A stretch of 63,664 bases of DNA, from positions 1-63,664 of the forward strand of contig JAVBYI010000016.1 of the NCBI GenBank assembly GCA_030824115.1, written 5' to 3'. Each line of letters starts with the position of its first letter. Position 1 is the first letter of the stretch. The stretch comes from Rhodocyclaceae bacterium. GTDB lineage: Bacteria > Pseudomonadota > Gammaproteobacteria > Burkholderiales > Rhodocyclaceae. A program made the translations under genes and the position numbers. This document shows, in pieces, positions 7,500 to 16,840 of the stretch. The notes beneath the pieces are model-generated. The model did no database searches. It had not been told where the DNA came from and was given only the letters and a program-made list of their open reading frames with translations.

Positions 7500-10298
7500 T
7501 TAGGCGTTCTTGGTGATCTGACCGCCTGCATCCAGCAACTGGGCCTGCGCCGCCGCCAGACGTGCAATCGGTACACGCGGACCGGAGCAGGACACATAGG
7601 TCAGGCCGATCTTGTGACAGAAGGCGATGGAACCGGGATGGCCGCCATGCTCGCCGCAAATACCCACCTTGAGGTCAGGATTGGTCTTGCGGCCTTCCGT
7701 CACCGCCAGCTTCATCAGCTCGCCGACGCCCTTCTGGTCGAGCACTTCGAAGGGGTTGTCAATCAGGATGCCTGCTTCGACATAGCCCGGCAGGAACTTG
7801 TTCTCGGCATCCTCGCGCGAGAACGAGAACGTGGCCTGCGTCAGGTCGTTGGTGCCGAAGCTGAAGAACTCGGCGTCCTGCGCCATGCGACCGGCGCGCA
7901 GGCAGGCGCGGACGACTTCGAGCATGCTGCCGAACTTGTAGCCGACGTTGATGCCGTGGGTCAGTTCCACCACCTTGTGGATGCGCTTCACGTAGCTGTG
8001 AATGCGCGTTAGCTCCTCAACGGTGGCGACCTGGGGCACCATGATCTCGGGATAGACCTCGATGCCTTCCTTGGCGCACAGGGCCGCAGCTTCGAGAATC
8101 GCCTGAATCTGCATCGAATACAGCTCGGGATAGGTGATGCCGAGACGCACGCCGCGATGGCCGAGCATCGGGTTGACTTCGGACAGCGCACGTACCTTCT
8201 TGAGGGTCTTCTCCTTCTTGGTGATGACATCCTCTTCAAGGTGGTTATCCTTGAACTCTTCCATGCCACGAGAGAGCTTGTCGAGACCATCGGCATACTG
8301 CTGGTAGAGCTTCGGGCTGAGCAGCTTGAGGGTTTCGGGCAGTTCTTCCACTGCCTTCAGGGAGTCGCGCAGGTGATGCAAGTGGGCGATTTCGAGTTCG
8401 AGCTGGGCTGCGGTCGGCAGGAACTCGTGCAGCGGCGGGTCCATCAGGCGCACAGTCACCGGCAGGCCACGCATGGCCTTGAAGATGCCCTTGAAGTCAG
8501 CACGCTGGATCGGCAGCAGGCGGTCGATAGCGGCCTGACGCTCTTCGGTGGTCTCGGCCAGAATCATTTCCTGCACGATCGGCAGGCGGTCGGTGGCGTT
8601 AAACATGCGCTCGGTGCGGCACAGGCCGATGCCCATGGCGCCGAATTCGCGGGCGCGCGCTGCATCTTCCGGCGTATCGGCGTTGGCCATCACCTTGAGG
8701 CGAGACATCTGGTCGGCCCACTTGAGCAGCGTGGCCATGTCCTCGTTGAATTCGGCTTGTACGGTCGGTACTTCGCCGGCATAGACGTTGCCGTTGCCGC
8801 CATCGATGGTCACCACGTCGCCTTCATGCAGCGTGGTGTCGCCAATCGTCGCACAGCGCTTGATGTCGTCGATGTGAATTGCTTCGCAACCGGACACGCA
8901 GGGCTTGCCCATGCCGCGCGCCACCACGGCGGCGTGGGAAGTTTTGCCGCCACGGGCGGTCAGAATGCCTTGCGCCTGGAAGAAGCCATGGATGTCTTCG
9001 GGCTTGGTTTCCTCACGCACGAGGATGATCTTCTCCCCCTTAAGACCGAGCGACTCGGCGGTATCGGCGTCGAAGACGATCTTGCCGGAAGCGGCGCCCG
9101 GCGAAGCCGGCAGGCCGGTGGCCAGGGGCTTGCCCTTGAAGTCGGGCGACAACTGGGGCACCAGAAGTTGCTCAAGCATCGCGGGATCGATGCGGGTCAG
9201 CGCCTTTTCCTTGGTGATCAGGCCTTCCTTGAACATTTCGACCGACGTGCGCACCATGGCGGCGGCGTTCATCTTGCCATTGCGCGTCTGCAGGCAGTAA
9301 AGCGTGCCGCGCTCGATGGTGAATTCGAAGTCCTGCACTTCCTTGTAGTGCGACTCCAGGCGATTGTGCAGTTCGAGCAGTTGGCGGTAAATCTCGGGCA
9401 TGTCCTGCTGCATCTCGGCAATAGCCTTCGGCGTGCGAATGCCGGCCACCACGTCTTCGCCCTGGGCGTTGACCAGGTACTCACCGTAAATCAGGTTCTC
9501 GCCGGTGCCAGGGTTGCGCGTAAAGCCCACGCCGGTACCGGAGTCGTTACCCATGTTGCCAAACACCATCGTGCAGATATTGCAGGCGGTGCCGCTGGCC
9601 ATTTCCTTGGTGATCTTGAACTGGCGACGATAGTCGATGGCGCGCTTGCCGTTCCAGGAACGGAACACCGCGCCGATGGCCACTTCCAACTGCTTGTAGG
9701 GATCTTCCGGGAAAGGCTTGCCGGTGTGATCTTCGACGATCTTGAGGAATTGATCGGCGAGCGTGGACAGATCTTCCGCGCTCAAATCCACGTCCTGAGA
9801 GACACCGACCTTGCGCTTCTTCGCCGCCATGGCGTCGTCAAAAGGCTTGTCTTCGATGCCCAGCGCAATCTTGGCAAAGAGCTGGATGAAACGACGATAG
9901 GCGTCGTAGCCGAAACGCGGATTGTTGGTGAGCTTGATCAGCGCCTGCAGCGAGGTCTTGTTGAGGCCCAGGTTGAGGATGGTATCCATCATGCCGGGCA
10001 TCGACATCGAGGAACCGGAGCGCACGGAAACCAGCAAGGGATTCTCGCTGCCGCCGAACTGCTTGCCGGTCTTTTTCTCGAGGTCCTTCATGTACTTGAG
10101 GATCTCGTCCCAGGAACCCTTGGGCAGATCGTCATGCTCGAGAAACGCATGACAGGCATCGGTGGTGATGGTAAAGCCTGGCGGGACATTCAGGCCAATC
10201 TGCGTCATCTCGCAGAGGTTGGCGCCCTTGCCGCCCAAAAGCATCTTGTTCTTGCCGTCGCCTTCTTCAAAAGCATAGACAAACTTCTTGCCCGCCAT
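7500..10298 (-). CDS. ppdK: Pyruvate, phosphate dikinase
   Basis: PPDK interconverts pyruvate, ATP and phosphate with phosphoenolpyruvate, AMP and pyrophosphate, linking C3 pools to gluconeogenesis and glycogen. I chose the start at 10298 (MAGKKFVYAFEEG) because GGGAGAT precedes it and because the family begins there; a longer in-frame extension to 10346 has no support. The protein has 932 residues. The N-terminal ATP-grasp part shows GGKGANLCEMTQIG and VRSGSSMSMPGMMD, the swivelling domain GGKTSHAAVVARGMGKPC with the phospho-His, and the PEP domain GLCRTERMF and ICGEHGGHP. It stands alone on the minus strand and ends at a strong terminator. A palindrome resembling a PhaR operator lies about 75 bp upstream of the ATG. 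Confidence 0.96.
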   Translation of the reverse strand: MAGKKFVYAFEEGDGKNKMLLGGKGANLCEMTQIGLNVPPGFTITTDACHAFLEHDDLPKGSWDEILKYMKDLEKKTGKQFGGSENPLLVSVRSGSSMSMPGMMDTILNLGLNKTSLQALIKLTNNPRFGYDAYRRFIQLFAKIALGIEDKPFDDAMAAKKRKVGVSQDVDLSAEDLSTLADQFLKIVEDHTGKPFPEDPYKQLEVAIGAVFRSWNGKRAIDYRRQFKITKEMASGTACNICTMVFGNMGNDSGTGVGFTRNPGTGENLIYGEYLVNAQGEDVVAGIRTPKAIAEMQQDMPEIYRQLLELHNRLESHYKEVQDFEFTIERGTLYCLQTRNGKMNAAAMVRTSVEMFKEGLITKEKALTRIDPAMLEQLLVPQLSPDFKGKPLATGLPASPGAASGKIVFDADTAESLGLKGEKIILVREETKPEDIHGFFQAQGILTARGGKTSHAAVVARGMGKPCVSGCEAIHIDDIKRCATIGDTTLHEGDVVTIDGGNGNVYAGEVPTVQAEFNEDMATLLKWADQMSRLKVMANADTPEDAARAREFGAMGIGLCRTERMFNATDRLPIVQEMILAETTEERQAAIDRLLPIQRADFKGIFKAMRGLPVTVRLMDPPLHEFLPTAAQLELEIAHLHHLRDSLKAVEELPETLKLLSPKLYQQYADGLDKLSRGMEEFKDNHLEEDVITKKEKTLKKVRALSEVNPMLGHRGVRLGITYPELYSMQIQAILEAAALCAKEGIEVYPEIMVPQVATVEELTRIHSYVKRIHKVVELTHGINVGYKFGSMLEVVRACLRAGRMAQDAEFFSFGTNDLTQATFSFSREDAENKFLPGYVEAGILIDNPFEVLDQKGVGELMKLAVTEGRKTNPDLKVGICGEHGGHPGSIAFCHKIGLTYVSCSGPRVPIARLAAAQAQLLDAGGQITKNA

Positions 10299-10372
10299 AT
10301 CCATCTCCCTAAATGTCGGCTCGGGCTTCTCACCCTGTATCCGCACTGAGTGTCATTAGAATGAAATCAACT

Positions 10373-10391
10373 TGTGCTGCTTTGCAGCACA
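10373..10391. promoter_or_regulatory. Perfect palindrome upstream of ppdK, resembling a PhaR operator
   Basis: TGTGCTGC-TTT-GCAGCACA, an 8-bp inverted repeat around a 3-nt centre, in the gap between the divergent ppdK and the ankyrin gene. Its core CTGC-N3-GCAG matches the operator I recall for the polyhydroxyalkanoate regulator PhaR. The regulator is inferred; the palindrome is directly visible. Confidence 0.5.
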
Positions 10392-10526
10392 GCCCAATAA
10401 GATAGCAAATCAATCGATAAAAAGGTTTTCTACTGCTATTTGACTCGGTAATTCAGATGCCTTATCGATGTCCCAGTCGAGGGAATTGATATCACGAACG
10501 CCCCCTGCTCGCTATACTTGCAAATC

Positions 10527-11123
10527 ATGACCGAAACCGCCGAACTTCCTTCGTCTGCCAGCCCGGATACGCACCGTACCCAGGAGATTTTCCTGTTGGC
10601 CCTGGTCGCCATGGCGGCTATCGCGGTCAACCTGCCGGTGGATGTGTTGCGCCCCTACGGCATCGAGCCTCGTTATATCGTTGCGGTGCTCGGCATCATG
10701 GTGGTGCTGGCGATGTTCCTCTACCTGCGCTTCTTTTTCTTCCTGCTGTATGTGCTGCTCGCTGTTGGTGCCAATGTGCCGGAGCAGTGGGCGGCAGCCC
10801 TTGGTCTCTCGCAACTCGCCTTGTTGGTCACACTGGGTGCCATGGTGGGCCTGTCGCTGATCAACTACGGCATCAAACTCCTGCCCACCGGCCTCGAAAA
10901 CCCAGACACCGAACACAAGCCGAGTATCGAAGGCACCAAGGCCCTGATGACCGCCATCGAACGTGGCAACACGGCACAGGTCAGGCAGATTCTCGCCCTC
11001 GGCATCGACCCGAACACCCCCGGTGAAGGCGGTATCACACCGCTGACGTTGGCCATCCGGCTCAAGCATGCCGACATCATCGTGGCCTTGCAGTCCGTCG
11101 GCGCAACGCCTTCCCAAACTTAA
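10527..11123 (+). CDS. Small membrane protein with cytoplasmic ankyrin repeats
   Basis: The open frame extends to a TTG at 10518, but ATG 10527 (MTETAELPSS) is the better start, giving 198 residues. Residues about 20-125 are strongly hydrophobic and form three or four transmembrane helices, including the unusual FLYLRFFFFLLYVLL. The C-terminal 65 residues form two ankyrin-like repeats (ALMTAIERGNTAQVRQILAL, then TPLTLAIRLKHADIIVALQS). I do not recognise a characterised homologue. The ankyrin tail suggests protein binding at the inner membrane. It lies 39 bp before rdgC with a small hairpin between. Confidence 0.75.
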   Translation: MTETAELPSSASPDTHRTQEIFLLALVAMAAIAVNLPVDVLRPYGIEPRYIVAVLGIMVVLAMFLYLRFFFFLLYVLLAVGANVPEQWAAALGLSQLALLVTLGAMVGLSLINYGIKLLPTGLENPDTEHKPSIEGTKALMTAIERGNTAQVRQILALGIDPNTPGEGGITPLTLAIRLKHADIIVALQSVGATPSQT

Positions 11124-11124
11124 T

Positions 11125-11147
11125 AATGTCGGCGCTCAGCCGACGGC
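11125..11147 (+). repeat. Weak, divergent copy of the dispersed 24-bp motif, forming a small hairpin
   Basis: Starts AATGTCGGCGCT and ends GACGGC like the motif, but the middle differs (about 17 of 23 match). The segment contains a perfect 6-bp inverted repeat, GTCGGC (11128-11133) and GCCGAC (11139-11144), directly after the stop of the ankyrin gene. There is no T run, so termination would be weak. Confidence 0.4.
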
Positions 11148-11162
11148 ACCCGGTAATGTCCC

Positions 11163-12071
11163 ATGTGGTTTCGCAATCTTCGTCTCTATCGCTTCCCCAC
11201 CACCCATAAGCTCGAACTGGCCGAATTCGAGGCCATGCTGGCCAAGCGCCCCCTCGCCCGCTGCGGCAGTTTCGAGATGGTCAGCCGTGGCTGGGTCTTT
11301 CCGCATCAGGACGGCACCTTTGTCCATGCCGTCAATCGCCAGTGGCTGGTCGCGCTCGGGGTTGAGCAGAAACTGCTGCCAGCCAGCGTGATCCGCCAGA
11401 CCGCGCAAGAGCGCGCCGCCGAAATTGAATCCACCCAGGGCCGCAAGGTCGGGCGCAAGGAAATGCGCGATCTGGTCGAGCGCGTCGCCGAGGAGCTGAT
11501 GCCCAAAGCCTTCTCGCAGCGTCGCACCGCCTGGGCGTGGATCGATCCGAACGCCGGCTGGCTGGTGCTTGATGCCGGCTCGGATGCGCGTGCCGACGAG
11601 TTCATGGAAACCCTGATGGACTGCACTTCAGGATCGGGCCTGGCGCCCCGGCCGCTGCAAACCCAGGTGTCAGCGATGAGCGCGATGACCGAGTGGCTGG
11701 CCGCGAACGACGCACCGGCCGGTTTCACGCTCGACAGCGATCTGGAACTGCGCTCGGCCAGCGAATCGCAATCCGCCATCCGCTACGTGCGCCATGATAT
11801 TGACGGACCGGAAATCGCCGCCCACATCACCGCCGGCAAGCTGGTCACGAAGCTGGGCATGACCTGGAACGACCGCATTTCCTTCGTCCTCACCGACAAA
11901 CTGCATCTCAAGCGCCTCGCCTTCCTCGACATCCTGCGTGAGCAATCGGCACAGGAAATCGAAAGCGGCACCGAGCAACTGGATGCCGACTTCACCCTCA
12001 TGGCCGGCGAGCTGTCTGCGCTCTTCAACGATTTGCTGATCGCCTTGGGCGGGGAACAAAAACCAATATGA
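11163..12071 (+). CDS. rdgC: Recombination-associated protein RdgC
   Basis: A 302-residue protein of the RdgC family, a ring-shaped DNA-binding protein that modulates RecA in proteobacteria. The N-terminus [11 protein letters not shown] and the following block [19 protein letters not shown] are typical, and the length is that of the family. Its stop overlaps the glgB start by 4 bp (ATGA), so rdgC and glgB are probably cotranscribed and coupled. I know of no functional link between the two. Confidence 0.93.
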   Translation: MWFRNLRLYRFPTTHKLELAEFEAMLAKRPLARCGSFEMVSRGWVFPHQDGTFVHAVNRQWLVALGVEQKLLPASVIRQTAQERAAEIESTQGRKVGRKEMRDLVERVAEELMPKAFSQRRTAWAWIDPNAGWLVLDAGSDARADEFMETLMDCTSGSGLAPRPLQTQVSAMSAMTEWLAANDAPAGFTLDSDLELRSASESQSAIRYVRHDIDGPEIAAHITAGKLVTKLGMTWNDRISFVLTDKLHLKRLAFLDILREQSAQEIESGTEQLDADFTLMAGELSALFNDLLIALGGEQKPI

Positions 12072-14245
12072 ACGCCGAACTGACGCGCATCATCGAAGCC
12101 CGCCATCACGACCCTTTTGCCGTACTGGGCTGTCATCCTGATAGCAAGGATGGCAAGACCGTGGTTGTGCGCGCCTTCATTCCCCATGCGGCCGAAGTCA
12201 TCATCGCGGAAGGCAATCTGCCGCTGCGCCGTCTGTCCAACACCGACTTTTTCGAATGGCGCGGTGATGCATCTGCTACCTCGGCCCTGCCCGCCCACTA
12301 CAGCCTGATCTGGCGCGACGCCCATCACCACGAGCACATCGGCCGCGACCCCTACACCTTCGCCCCGCAGCTTGGCGACCTCGACCTGCACCTGTTCGGC
12401 GAAGGGCGACATCGCCACGCCTGCAGCATCCTCGGCGCGCATGAGCATGAGGTTGATGGCGTCGCCGGCATCCTGTTCGCCGTCTGGGCACCGAATGCCG
12501 AACGCGTCAGTGTCGTCGGCGACTTTAACGGTTGGGACGGTCGTCGCCATGCCATGCGCGTGCGCGGCGGCAGCGGGGTCTGGGAGTTGTTCATCCCCGA
12601 TCTTGCCACCGGCCTGCTTTACAAATTCGAGATTCGCAATCGCCACAGTGGCGAAATCCTGCTCAAGGGCGACCCCTACGGCCAGCAGTTCGAATTGCGG
12701 CCACAGACCGGCTCGATCATTCCGACGCGCAGTGCGCATACGTGGATGGACGGCAAATGGATGGCCGCCCGCCAGAAACACGACTGGCAACACACCCCCA
12801 TGTCGGTCTATGAAGTTCACCTCGGCTCCTGGCAGCGTGGCGCGGAAGGCGAGTTCCTCAACTACCGCGAAGCCGCCCACCGCCTCGTCGAATACGTCAA
12901 GGACATGGGCTTCACGCATATCGAGCTGATGCCGATTACCGAGCACCCCTACGATCTTTCATGGGGTTATCAGGTCACCGGCTACTTTGCGCCGACCAGT
13001 CGTTTTGGCACGCCGGATGACTTCCGCTACTTCGTCGACTACTGCCATCGCCATGGCATCGGCGTGCTGCTCGACTGGGTGCCCGCGCACTTCCCCAAGG
13101 ATGCCCACGGCCTCGCCCGCTTCGATGGCACGCCGCTCTACGAACACGCCGACCCGCGCATGGGCGAACATGCCGACTGGGGCACGCTGATCTTCAACTT
13201 CGGCCGCAACGAAGTGAAGAACTTCCTGCTCTCCTCTGCCATCTACTGGCTGGAAGAGATGCACATCGACGGCCTGCGCGTCGATGCTGTCGCCTCGATG
13301 CTCTACCTCGACTATTCACGCGAGGCCGGCGAATGGGTACCCAACCAGTATGGCGGTCGCGAAAACCTGCTGGCCATCGACTTCCTGCGCGAACTCAACG
13401 TCGCCGTGCATGACCAGTGCCCCGGTATCCTGATGGTCGCCGAAGAATCCACCTCCTGGCCGCAAGTCAGCCGCCCCACCTATGTCGGCGGCCTCGGCTT
13501 CGACCTCAAGTGGAACATGGGCTGGATGAACGACACCCTGCGCTACATGGCACAGGAGCCGATCTACCGCCAGTATCACCAGGGCATGCTCACCTTCAGC
13601 ATGCTCTACTGCTTCACCGAGAACTTCACCCTGCCCTTCTCGCACGACGAAGTGGTGCATGGCAAGGGTTCAATGCTCTACAAGATGCCCGGCGACGAAT
13701 GGCAGCAGCACGCCAATCTGCGCACGCTCTACGCCTACCAGTTCACCCATCCCGGCAAGAAACTGCTGTTCATGGGCACCGAATTCGGCCAGGGCCGCGA
13801 ATGGAACAGCGCCGGCGTACTCGACTGGTATGTCCTCGAATACCCGCTGCATGCCGGCATGCAACGTCTGGTGCGCGACCTCAACCACCTCTACAGCAGC
13901 AGCGCGGCGCTCTACCACCACGAGTTCGAATGGCAGGGCTTCGAGTGGATCGACTGCCACGATGCCCAGCAGTCGATCATCAGCTACCTGCGCAAAGGCC
14001 CCCATGGCGAGACGATGGTGGTCGTGCTCAACCTCACCCCCGTCCCCCGCCACGGCTACCGCATCGGCGTCCCTGCCGGCCGGTATCGCGAGGTACTGAA
14101 CTCGGATTCTGTCCATTACGGCGGCAGCAACCTTGGCAACGGCATGGCGCCGCTGACCGCCGAAGATCATCCATGGATGGGCCGCCCCGCGTCGCTTTCG
14201 CTAACCCTGCCGCCGCTCGCGGCGGTCATTCTGACGCGCGAATAA
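12068..14245 (+). CDS. glgB: 1,4-alpha-glucan branching enzyme
   Basis: GlgB makes alpha-1,6 branches in glycogen. Its 725 residues match the usual size. An N-terminal N1 domain ([12 protein letters not shown]) and a CBM48 module ([20 protein letters not shown]) precede the GH13 barrel ([13 protein letters not shown], then [16 protein letters not shown]). The nucleophile Asp is in [12 protein letters not shown], the acid Glu in [11 protein letters not shown] and the third carboxylate in [10 protein letters not shown]. It is coupled to rdgC upstream and convergent with glgP, from which a hairpin built on the dispersed motif separates it. A degenerate copy of that motif also lies inside the gene at 12228-12251. 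Confidence 0.97.
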   Translation: MNAELTRIIEARHHDPFAVLGCHPDSKDGKTVVVRAFIPHAAEVIIAEGNLPLRRLSNTDFFEWRGDASATSALPAHYSLIWRDAHHHEHIGRDPYTFAPQLGDLDLHLFGEGRHRHACSILGAHEHEVDGVAGILFAVWAPNAERVSVVGDFNGWDGRRHAMRVRGGSGVWELFIPDLATGLLYKFEIRNRHSGEILLKGDPYGQQFELRPQTGSIIPTRSAHTWMDGKWMAARQKHDWQHTPMSVYEVHLGSWQRGAEGEFLNYREAAHRLVEYVKDMGFTHIELMPITEHPYDLSWGYQVTGYFAPTSRFGTPDDFRYFVDYCHRHGIGVLLDWVPAHFPKDAHGLARFDGTPLYEHADPRMGEHADWGTLIFNFGRNEVKNFLLSSAIYWLEEMHIDGLRVDAVASMLYLDYSREAGEWVPNQYGGRENLLAIDFLRELNVAVHDQCPGILMVAEESTSWPQVSRPTYVGGLGFDLKWNMGWMNDTLRYMAQEPIYRQYHQGMLTFSMLYCFTENFTLPFSHDEVVHGKGSMLYKMPGDEWQQHANLRTLYAYQFTHPGKKLLFMGTEFGQGREWNSAGVLDWYVLEYPLHAGMQRLVRDLNHLYSSSAALYHHEFEWQGFEWIDCHDAQQSIISYLRKGPHGETMVVVLNLTPVPRHGYRIGVPAGRYREVLNSDSVHYGGSNLGNGMAPLTAEDHPWMGRPASLSLTLPPLAAVILTRE
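12228..12251 (-). repeat. Degenerate copy of the dispersed 24-bp motif inside glgB
   Basis: Matches 19 of 24 positions: the GCCGTC and CCGACTTTT ends are intact and the centre has drifted. It encodes RRLSNTDF, the same frame as the malQ copy (RRLASADF). It could be chance or a decayed copy. Confidence 0.35.
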
Positions 14246-14249
14246 ATCA

Positions 14250-14279
14250 GTCGGCGCCGTCCCGCCAGCGCCGACTTTT
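14250..14279. terminator. Hairpin terminator between glgB and glgP, built on the dispersed motif
   Basis: GTCGGCGC (14250-14257) pairs with GCGCCGAC (14268-14275), followed by TTTT, with a 10-nt loop, directly after the glgB stop and touching the end of the convergent glgP. The right arm, loop and T run are a perfect copy of the dispersed motif; the left arm is a short extra sequence that completes the stem. Confidence 0.75.
14256..14279 (-). repeat. Dispersed 24-bp motif, perfect copy (intergenic)
   Basis: Matches the consensus at 24 of 24 positions (four A plus GTCGGCGCTGGCGGGACGGC, read on the minus strand). It forms most of the glgB/glgP terminator hairpin. Confidence 0.92.
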
Positions 14280-16760
14280 CTACAGCACCACCGGCGTTTT
14301 CGATACGCGCCAAATATCCTTGCAATACTCGGCAATGGTGCGGTCGGACGAGAACTTGCCCATGCGCGCCACGTTAAGGATCGACATGCGCGTCCAGCGT
14401 GCCGGATCGCGGTACGCCTCCCCTACCGCTTCCTGCGTGGCGATGTAAGCCGCATAGTCGGCCAGCAACAGGTAGGGATCGTGATGCAGCAGGTTGTCGA
14501 CCAGCGGACGGAACAGGTCGCGATCGCCATGCGAGAACAGGCCGCCGCCGATCAGGTCGATGACGCTCTTGAGTTCCACATTGTTCTGGTAGATGTCCCA
14601 GGGACGATAACCCTCGGCCTGGGTGCGCGCGACCTCTTCCGTGGTCTGCCCGAACAGGAAGAAATTCTCGGCACCGACTTCCTCGCGAATCTCGACGTTG
14701 GCGCCATCCAGCGTGCCGATCGTCAGCGCGCCGTTCATCGAAAACTTCATGTTGCCGGTGCCCGAGGCCTCCAGGCCCGCCGTGGAAATCTGCTGTGACA
14801 GGTCGGCCGCCGGATAAACGCGCTGGCCGAGCTTGACGCTGAAGTTCGGCAGGAATACTACTTTCAAGCGATTGCCGACATCCGGGTCGCGGTTGATGAT
14901 GTCAGCCACCGAGTTGATCAGGCGGATCATCAGCTTGGCCATCGCATAGCCCGGCGCCGCCTTGCCGCCGAAGATGACGGTGCGCGGCACCATATCGACG
15001 GAGGGGTTGCACTTGATGCGGTTGTAGAGCGTCAGCACATGCAGCATGTTGAGATGCTGACGCTTGTATTCGTGGATGCGCTTGACCTGCACGTCATAGA
15101 GACTGGTCGGATTGACGTCGATGCCCCAGCGATAGCGGATGCAGTCGGCCAGCGCGCCCTTGCGCTCGTGCTTGATCAACTGCCAGCGCTTCTGGAAGGC
15201 CGCGTCATCGGCATGCACCTCCAGCGCCTTGAGTTGCGCGAGGTCGTTTTCCCAGTCCGGGCCGATGGTCTCGGTCAATAGTTCCGACAAGCCCGGGTTG
15301 CTAAGCATGATGAAGCGCCGTGGTGTGACGCCATTGGTCTTGTTCTGGAACTTGTGCGGCCACAGATCATAAAAATCGCGCAGCACCGTTTCCTTGAGCA
15401 GGCGTGAATGCAGCTTGGCCACGCCGTTGATAGCATAGCTACCGACACAAGCCAGGTTGGCCATGCGGATGTAGCGCGGACCGCTCTCGTCGATGATCGA
15501 CAGGCGCTGCACACGCGCATCGTCGAAGGGGAAATGCATGCGCACTTCGTCGAGGAAGCGCGAGTTGATCTCGCAGATGATCTCGAAATGGCGCGGCAGC
15601 AGGCTCTGGAACAGCGGCAGCGACCATTTCTCCAGCGCCTCCGGCAGCAGGGTATGGTTAGTGTAAGCGAAGGTGCGCGAGGTGGCTTTCCAGGCCGCAT
15701 CCCACTCCAGGCCATGCTTGTCGATCAGCAGGCGCATCAGTTCGGCCACGGCGATGGCCGGATGGGTGTCGTTCAGCTGCACACAGAATTTTTCGTGGAA
15801 GCGGTCGAGCGGCATGTTCGTCGTCTTGAAAATGCGCAGCATGTCCTGCAACGAGCAGGTAACGAAAAAGTGCTGTTGCAAGAGACGCAACCGCTTGCCG
15901 ATCTCCGGTTCGTCGTTGGGATAGAGTACCTTGCTGATAGTCTCGGAACGCACCTCGCGCATCACCGCGCCGTAATAGTCGCCCTGGTTGAAGGCATGGA
16001 AGTCGAAGCCTTCCGAGGCTTCGGCACTCCACAGGCGCAGCAGGTTCACGTTATTGACGCCGTGACCGAGGATCGGCGTATCGATGGCGATGCCATGAAA
16101 CGTCTCGCTCGGCACCCAGCGCACGCTCAAGCGACCGTGGTCATCGGTGTATTGCTCGGTGTGGCCGCCCAGTTTCACTTCATAGGAAATGTTCGGACGA
16201 CGCACTTCCCACGGGTTGCCGTAATGCAGCCAGTTGTCGGTGGTCTCCACCTGCTCCTGATTACGAATGACCTGGCGGAAGATGCCGAATTCGTAGCGGA
16301 TGCCATAGCTGATAGCCGGGATTTCCAGCGTCGCCAGCGAATCCATGAAGCACGCTGCCAAGCGGCCCAGCCCGCCGTTGCCCAGCCCCGGCTCCTCTTC
16401 ATGCTCAAGCAGTTCGTCGAGATCAAGTCCCAGACTTTCCAGCGCACGCCGCGTCGGCGCCTCGATGCCAAGGTTCAGCAGATTGTTGCCGGTAAAGGGG
16501 CCCGGCAGATACTCGGCCGAGAGGTAACAGACAGTACGCGGATTGGTTTGCTGATAGGTCTGCACGGTACTGACCCAGCGATGCAGCATGCGATCACGAA
16601 TGGTGAAGGCCAGCGCCTTGTACTTGTCGTTCAGTGAAGCAACTTCGAGAAAGCGGCCCTGAACGTAAAACAGGTTGTCGAGAAAAGCCAGACGGATCGA
16701 CTCCTCCGACAGACCAGTGCGAATACTCTCGTTATTTTCGTTATTCTTTTGCTTTGACAC
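14280..16760 (-). CDS. glgP: Glycogen/starch phosphorylase
   Basis: GlgP releases glucose-1-phosphate from glycogen chain ends using pyridoxal phosphate. It has 826 residues, as usual for the family. Landmarks are EEEPGLGNGGLGRLAACFMD, NDTHPAIAVAELMR, VKRIHEYKRQHLN and EASGTGNMKFSMNGALTIGT, whose Lys carries PLP. The start is a GTG (MSKQKNNENNES) six bases after a strong AAGGAGG. It converges on glgB. A CTGC-N3-GCAG palindrome lies about 55 bp upstream of the start, similar to the one upstream of ppdK. Confidence 0.97.
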   Translation of the reverse strand: MSKQKNNENNESIRTGLSEESIRLAFLDNLFYVQGRFLEVASLNDKYKALAFTIRDRMLHRWVSTVQTYQQTNPRTVCYLSAEYLPGPFTGNNLLNLGIEAPTRRALESLGLDLDELLEHEEEPGLGNGGLGRLAACFMDSLATLEIPAISYGIRYEFGIFRQVIRNQEQVETTDNWLHYGNPWEVRRPNISYEVKLGGHTEQYTDDHGRLSVRWVPSETFHGIAIDTPILGHGVNNVNLLRLWSAEASEGFDFHAFNQGDYYGAVMREVRSETISKVLYPNDEPEIGKRLRLLQQHFFVTCSLQDMLRIFKTTNMPLDRFHEKFCVQLNDTHPAIAVAELMRLLIDKHGLEWDAAWKATSRTFAYTNHTLLPEALEKWSLPLFQSLLPRHFEIICEINSRFLDEVRMHFPFDDARVQRLSIIDESGPRYIRMANLACVGSYAINGVAKLHSRLLKETVLRDFYDLWPHKFQNKTNGVTPRRFIMLSNPGLSELLTETIGPDWENDLAQLKALEVHADDAAFQKRWQLIKHERKGALADCIRYRWGIDVNPTSLYDVQVKRIHEYKRQHLNMLHVLTLYNRIKCNPSVDMVPRTVIFGGKAAPGYAMAKLMIRLINSVADIINRDPDVGNRLKVVFLPNFSVKLGQRVYPAADLSQQISTAGLEASGTGNMKFSMNGALTIGTLDGANVEIREEVGAENFFLFGQTTEEVARTQAEGYRPWDIYQNNVELKSVIDLIGGGLFSHGDRDLFRPLVDNLLHHDPYLLLADYAAYIATQEAVGEAYRDPARWTRMSILNVARMGKFSSDRTIAEYCKDIWRVSKTPVVL

Positions 16761-16812
16761 GTGAATCCTCCTTCGGGTGGGGCATTGTGCCCGACGGAGC
16801 TTACGCGGGAAA

Positions 16813-16825
16813 GCTGCAGTGCAGC
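16813..16825. promoter_or_regulatory. CTGC-N3-GCAG palindrome upstream of glgP
   Basis: GCTGC-AGT-GCAGC in the 80-bp gap between the glgP start and the end of cphA. It has the same core as the palindrome upstream of ppdK. The site is short, so chance occurrence is possible; its position supports a regulatory role. Confidence 0.35.
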
Positions 16826-16840
16826 AGAATGACGTTTAAA

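Noticed and set aside
8157..10349. A 730-codon open frame antisense to ppdK
   Set aside because: It lies wholly opposite a clear PPDK, has the His/Gly/Ala-rich composition of an antisense shadow in GC-rich DNA, and shows no domain.
11128..11144. A strong terminator after the ankyrin gene
   Set aside because: The 6-bp stem has no T run and rdgC follows closely, so I list it only as a weak motif relative.
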